Origin: Pigoraptor chileana
Lineage: Eukaryota; Opisthokonta; Filasterea
DNA length: 49,062 nt
Assembly: GCA_943704495.1 (NCBI GenBank)
Contig: CALSCR010001793.1
Location: forward strand, 1 to 49,062
Reading direction: 5' to 3'
Shown here: positions 45,460 to 49,062 of the stretch, one piece after another
Layout of the letters: every line of letters starts with the position of its first letter
Numbering within the stretch: position 1 is the first letter of the stretch
The notes under the pieces: model-generated
The model's input: the letters and a program-made list of their open reading frames with translations, nothing else
Told to the model about the DNA's origin: nothing
Databases searched by the model: none
Translations under genes and position numbers: made by a program

Positions 45460-48304
45460 CTACTGGGCCATACGGTTGGCGGCGGCAGCGGCGGCGACAG
45501 AGAAGGCAAGCTTCACAATGTATGAAGGCTCGCCTGAAACGCTCGATACCTGCATGTGGTTGGCAAGGGCAACCGCATCGATTGCTTGCTGCACAGTGCG
45601 AAATTCAGCCGTTCCAAAAACCGGCTTGCCCGCCGCTGCCCAGAGAAATGTAAGCGCATGCAAGGTTGTCGGGAATGAGCGAATCTTAATTTCACGATTA
45701 AACATACAGTGCGTTTGAAGCCGTCGCTATTTACAGTCCCAACGAATCCAAAGTCTGACCAATTTCAAAATAGGGGGGTAAAGTAAGAACATTTCCCGCA
45801 CACAAAAGGCTCATAATAAGAACTCACCAGGATCGCTAGCAATCTTAATGAGTACAGGGGCTTCGGCACCCTTGGCAGCAATGGCAGTAGAGAGAATATC
45901 AGGCGTGCAGTCAGCGGGGGCGTTGAAGAAGTGCAACACCCGCGTTGGCCTCGTGATTCCTGCAACACAGAAAAATAATGAGTGAGCAACAAAAAATGGA
46001 GGCGTCTTGTGTAGGTCCATGTGGCGAGTGTACTTGAGGAGAACGTGTGATAGAGAAGGCGCACAAAAAAGGAGCGACGTATGACGCACTGTTCTTCTGG
46101 GCAGACTTCATCGACAGGAAGCGGTTTAGCTGGCTTGTGCTAAAATCGATGATGGCTGGAGTTCCATCGGGCAGCATCTGCACTGCGGTGCCTGCACGTG
46201 CATTGGCGCTGATGTAGTCGTGCTTGGACGGCGTCACGGTGATGGGTGCGTCAAATAGAACGGCCCTGCATTGATTCAGAGCGCCCATAAACACAAAAAT
46301 GGGAGGTTAGCCACATCCCCAGCAGCATAGGCAGGACGACTCTCAAAAATAAATACCAGCATAAGAACCCTCACCTGTCAAGATTCTGAATGATCGCCTC
46401 GGCTTGTTGCGTATCGCCCATCTGCACCTTCGCCGTGCCCGCCTTATTCGTGAGGAAGGCAATCTTCATCACATTGCCGTACAGACAAAAGATGTTGAAA
46501 AGACGGTCGCAATTGACGCGAGGATCCAGACCGTACACCATCACCACGCTTGTGCCGCCATGGGCACCAGGTGCGCCGCCGTGTTGCTGCCCGTATTGTC
46601 CACCAAAAGGAGGAGGCTGCTGCTGCTGTTGCATGAATGGCGCGCCCCCGTACTGAGCGTGGCTTACGTGGGGACCATGCCCTCCGTGCGGCCCCGGATG
46701 CTGGCCGGCTCCAAAAGATGATGGGCCGCCGGGTGGACCTGCAAGAAACGATGGCGCAGCTCCTGGATGCGGCAGCGGTTGCGTATAGTCCCGCGAGTTT
46801 TCGTCGTGACGGCGGATATTCAGGGTCTCTGACTTAGAGAACTCACACCGAATGGTGCAGCATCTGCAAATAGACGCCACAATAGCGCGCAGGGGATCAA
46901 TGAAGTGTGACGTAGCCCCCACACAACCTATATTGATGAACAGGTAGAAAGAAGTCCAACACAAAATTATGTATATATGCACAGGGAAAATACACAAACA
47001 AACGGACAGCCGTACAAACCCGAATAGCACATTAAGACTCATATCACTGACAAAAGCAGAGCAGAAAGAGATAGCCACGCGAATGAAAACAGACGCCAGA
47101 CGCCATGCTAATAACCAGACAAACCTGTTGACACCAAACGGCACACCATATTTCTCCTATCCGATGCGTACCCACACAACCACCCACCCACACCCACCCA
47201 CACCCACACCCACCCACACACACACAAACCAAAGCATATGCGGAGCCGTGGCCATCCACTTCAGACATCTTACCCCGGATATATATCCTGGTTGTTGAGC
47301 GCCGCCCGTGCCGCCACAGCCGACTGTACCGATTCAAACTCCACCATAGCCTGGACGCCTGTTTTATGAAAGACCACGATCTTGAGCACTTGCCCGACGC
47401 GCGACGCCACAGAGTGAATGACATCCGGGGTGATAGGGTACTGCGGATTCGAGACTGTGAGCAGTAACACCTTGCTGGGTTGCGCACCACCTTCAACGCT
47501 GCCGCCTACGCCTCCTACGCCACCACCAAGCGCACTCGGGTTGTTTCGTGTCCGAGCAATCTGCTGACTCTGCGCAACAAGTATTCGTAATGATATCATT
47601 GGTATAACGAATCTAACGATTGGAACGAACGAAGCGGCAAAATAGGCTATCGCACACACGAAAGCAGACGAACATATACATCAGCCTATTGATATGTGAT
47701 GCCACGCCCTTTACCCTTGAAAAATTGACGTAAACAGGCCGCCCAAGGATGTACACCCGGCTCTGCTGACCCGCCGCAATAGCTGCCGAAGCCTGCGCAA
47801 TAGTCTCGTACTCAACGAGCGCCTGTCGATTCTTTGGCATGACAACAAGATAGCTGTACAGAATAATGGTTACCAGAGTTAAAGCGCATCCAATGGAAGC
47901 CAAATTTCTTAACCCACGGCGACAGCACTACTCACGTAATATTACCGTACGGCCCAAATGCGCTTGTTAAGTCGCTACCCTGAGCACCATCCGTAACGGC
48001 CCGCACATGGACGACGCGAGACGGAGGGACATCTTGGTTCATTTGGTTGTTGTCCTGCATGCAAAAAGAACACCCAAACAAACAAAAAGCAATATGCCCA
48101 AATATGAGTCAGTTATGGAGATATGCCATGAAGAAACGTAAATACCGAACACGTAGCGGGTGTGCAAAAGAAGAGAGCAGTCACTGTTGTACACACCCCT
48201 CCTGGTGCGGCTGAGTCGAACCGGGCTCGCTTCGCATCGGGCTGGAAGTTGTCATCGTCGGCCGCGTGTTTACCGCGCGCCGCAGCAAATGCATCATAAG
48301 ACAT
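45460..48304 (-). CDS. hnRNP L / PTB-family RNA-binding protein, four RRMs
   Basis: Eight exons on the minus strand close in phase: 48304-48197, 48054-47936, 47853-47715, 47569-47274, 46863-46375, 46265-46090, 45959-45828 and 45635-45460, giving 544 residues. Four RRMs are present: RRM1 (about 46-125, SRVVHVRAV), RRM2 (about 150-232, KVLLLTVSNPQYPITPDV), RRM3 (about 320-430, VVMVYGLDPRVNCDRLFNIF) and RRM4 (about 445-540, RVLHFFNAP). The phrases IYPGCCTIRCEFSKSETLNI, NCDRLFNIFCLYGNV and LHFFNAP match animal hnRNP L more closely than PTBP1. A Gly/Pro/His/Gln-rich linker between RRM2 and RRM3 also fits hnRNP L. Such proteins bind CA- or CU-rich pre-mRNA and control alternative splicing and export. 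The N-terminus carries DAKRARFD, a plausible nuclear localisation signal. Start is the ATG at 48304. Subfamily assignment (L versus PTB) is the only doubt. Confidence 0.92.
47180..47224. repeat. (CCCACA)n-like tract in hnRNP L-like intron 4
   Basis: About 45 bp of CCCACA/CACACC units just downstream (in transcript sense) of the exon 4 donor; in the pre-mRNA it reads as a GT-rich run. Confidence 0.8.
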
Positions 48305-49062
48305 TCTTGTCGGTTTGCGTGCGAGTGAGTAAGGGAAGTGGTGTATTCAGTAGTGCTTTTTTTGTGGTCTTGTATTGATTGCCGGTGAGCCCTGATGGTG
48401 CCATGTGCTTTCCCCCCGATCGTCACTGAGCCGTTTGTTTTTCCACTATAGCGATCACAATGCCGGAATAATGTTTCGCAACGGCACGGAAAGTGGGTAA
48501 ATTATCACGTGATCAAGTGCAAGATGGCTCACGACAACTAACGGAAAGTGAACCGCGTCTCAGAAAAGGCGCAGTACATGTGTATTTTGTGTTGCCACAA
48601 CTTGCTGACCAATGTTCACACTTCTGCTAATGCGCAGAAATCGTTTTTTCAAAGCACACCACAATCGTTTGGTGACTGCCCATTTTAATGATATCGTCAT
48701 ATATTGAATTGCTATCCATTTTTTTCAGGGACTGACATGTAATTTCAGACAAGGCAAGACTGCAAAACAGAGACGTGGAATTAACTGCCGTGCGTCATTG
48801 CGTTGGTTGTATCCGACCTGCAGACGATTATGACGTTGATGACGCCGATGGCGATGACGGCCGATGGACGAATGGTCGCGACCGAGTGCTACCGAGTGCT
48901 GTCTGCCGACTGTAGGTTTCGGACTAAGTGGCAGGTCTTGTGCCTTACTATTAACTTGAAGTAAAAAGATACACGAATACCACGGTCGATCAATTAAGCC
49001 CTGCTGCTAGCTCGCCCCCGGCTTTCATCCATCAGCGAGCCCTTCCCCCTCTCCCCCTCCCC
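48305..49062. other. upstream region of hnRNP L-like gene, to window end
   Basis: Should contain the hnRNP L-like promoter. It includes a duplicated GACCGAGTGCTACCGAGTGC segment near 48880-48900 and ends in a CCCCTCC-rich tract. No coding exon was recognised. Confidence 0.45.

Noticed and set aside
1-49062. Retroelement, DNA transposon or CRISPR array
   Set aside because: No reverse transcriptase, integrase or transposase motif, long terminal repeat, or regularly spaced repeat array with unique spacers was seen. The dispersed repeat core is short and has no coding capacity.

Overview
The window is nuclear DNA of an intron-rich eukaryote, probably a single-celled relative of animals (Obazoa/Holozoa). 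Genes are broken into short GT-AG introns, use the standard code and are separated by short, repeat-dotted gaps. Four gene identities point to the lineage and lifestyle: a full-length Vav-type RhoGEF (CH-DH-PH-C1-SH3-SH2-SH3), an hnRNP L/PTB-type four-RRM protein, the minor-spliceosome U11/U12 35K protein, and the dynein-arm assembly factor DNAAF5, which implies motile cilia. The taxonomic call is an inference from gene content; no rRNA or other marker is present.

Layout, left to right. 1-1188: the 5' end of a secreted protein gene running off the left edge (minus) and a 69-residue SAP-like protein (minus). 1764-4680: a mitochondrial Mss116-type DEAD-box helicase (plus), with a minisatellite behind it. 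5453-8773: a kinesin-7/CENP-E-like motor (minus). 9497-12222: poly(ADP-ribose) glycohydrolase (plus). 13296-20446: a very large TmcB-like multi-pass membrane protein with a PAS domain (plus), with an unresolved small minus ORF just before it. 20811-21491: a small acidic-tailed protein, perhaps the KEOPS subunit GON7 (minus). 22101-27408: the Vav-like RhoGEF (plus). 27926-30354: a mitochondrial carrier fused at its C-terminus to EF-hands (plus). Then five minus-strand loci: REV1 (31784-37231), SNRNP35 (37698-39028), DNAAF5 (39303-43332), a gene-poor 2.1 kb stretch, and the hnRNP L-like protein (45460-48304).

I assembled every multi-exon gene by matching GT/AG sites, reading phase and family similarity. 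In all the main genes the phases close exactly from ATG to stop. Terminal exons of the kinesin and of the GON7-like gene are the least certain parts. There is no operon logic; shared themes are genome maintenance (REV1, PARG), RNA processing (helicase, SNRNP35, hnRNP L-like), cilium/cytoskeleton (DNAAF5, kinesin, Vav) and signalling.

The most notable points are the mitochondrial carrier whose EF-hands sit after, not before, the carrier domain; the complete Vav architecture with tyrosines in the acidic linker; a minor-spliceosome protein in a region where no U12-type intron is seen; a donor-site preference for GTG(C/G/A)GT; and a dispersed repeat with a core of about 50 bp, found mainly in introns. 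No tRNA, rRNA, transposase, retroelement or CRISPR array was recognised.
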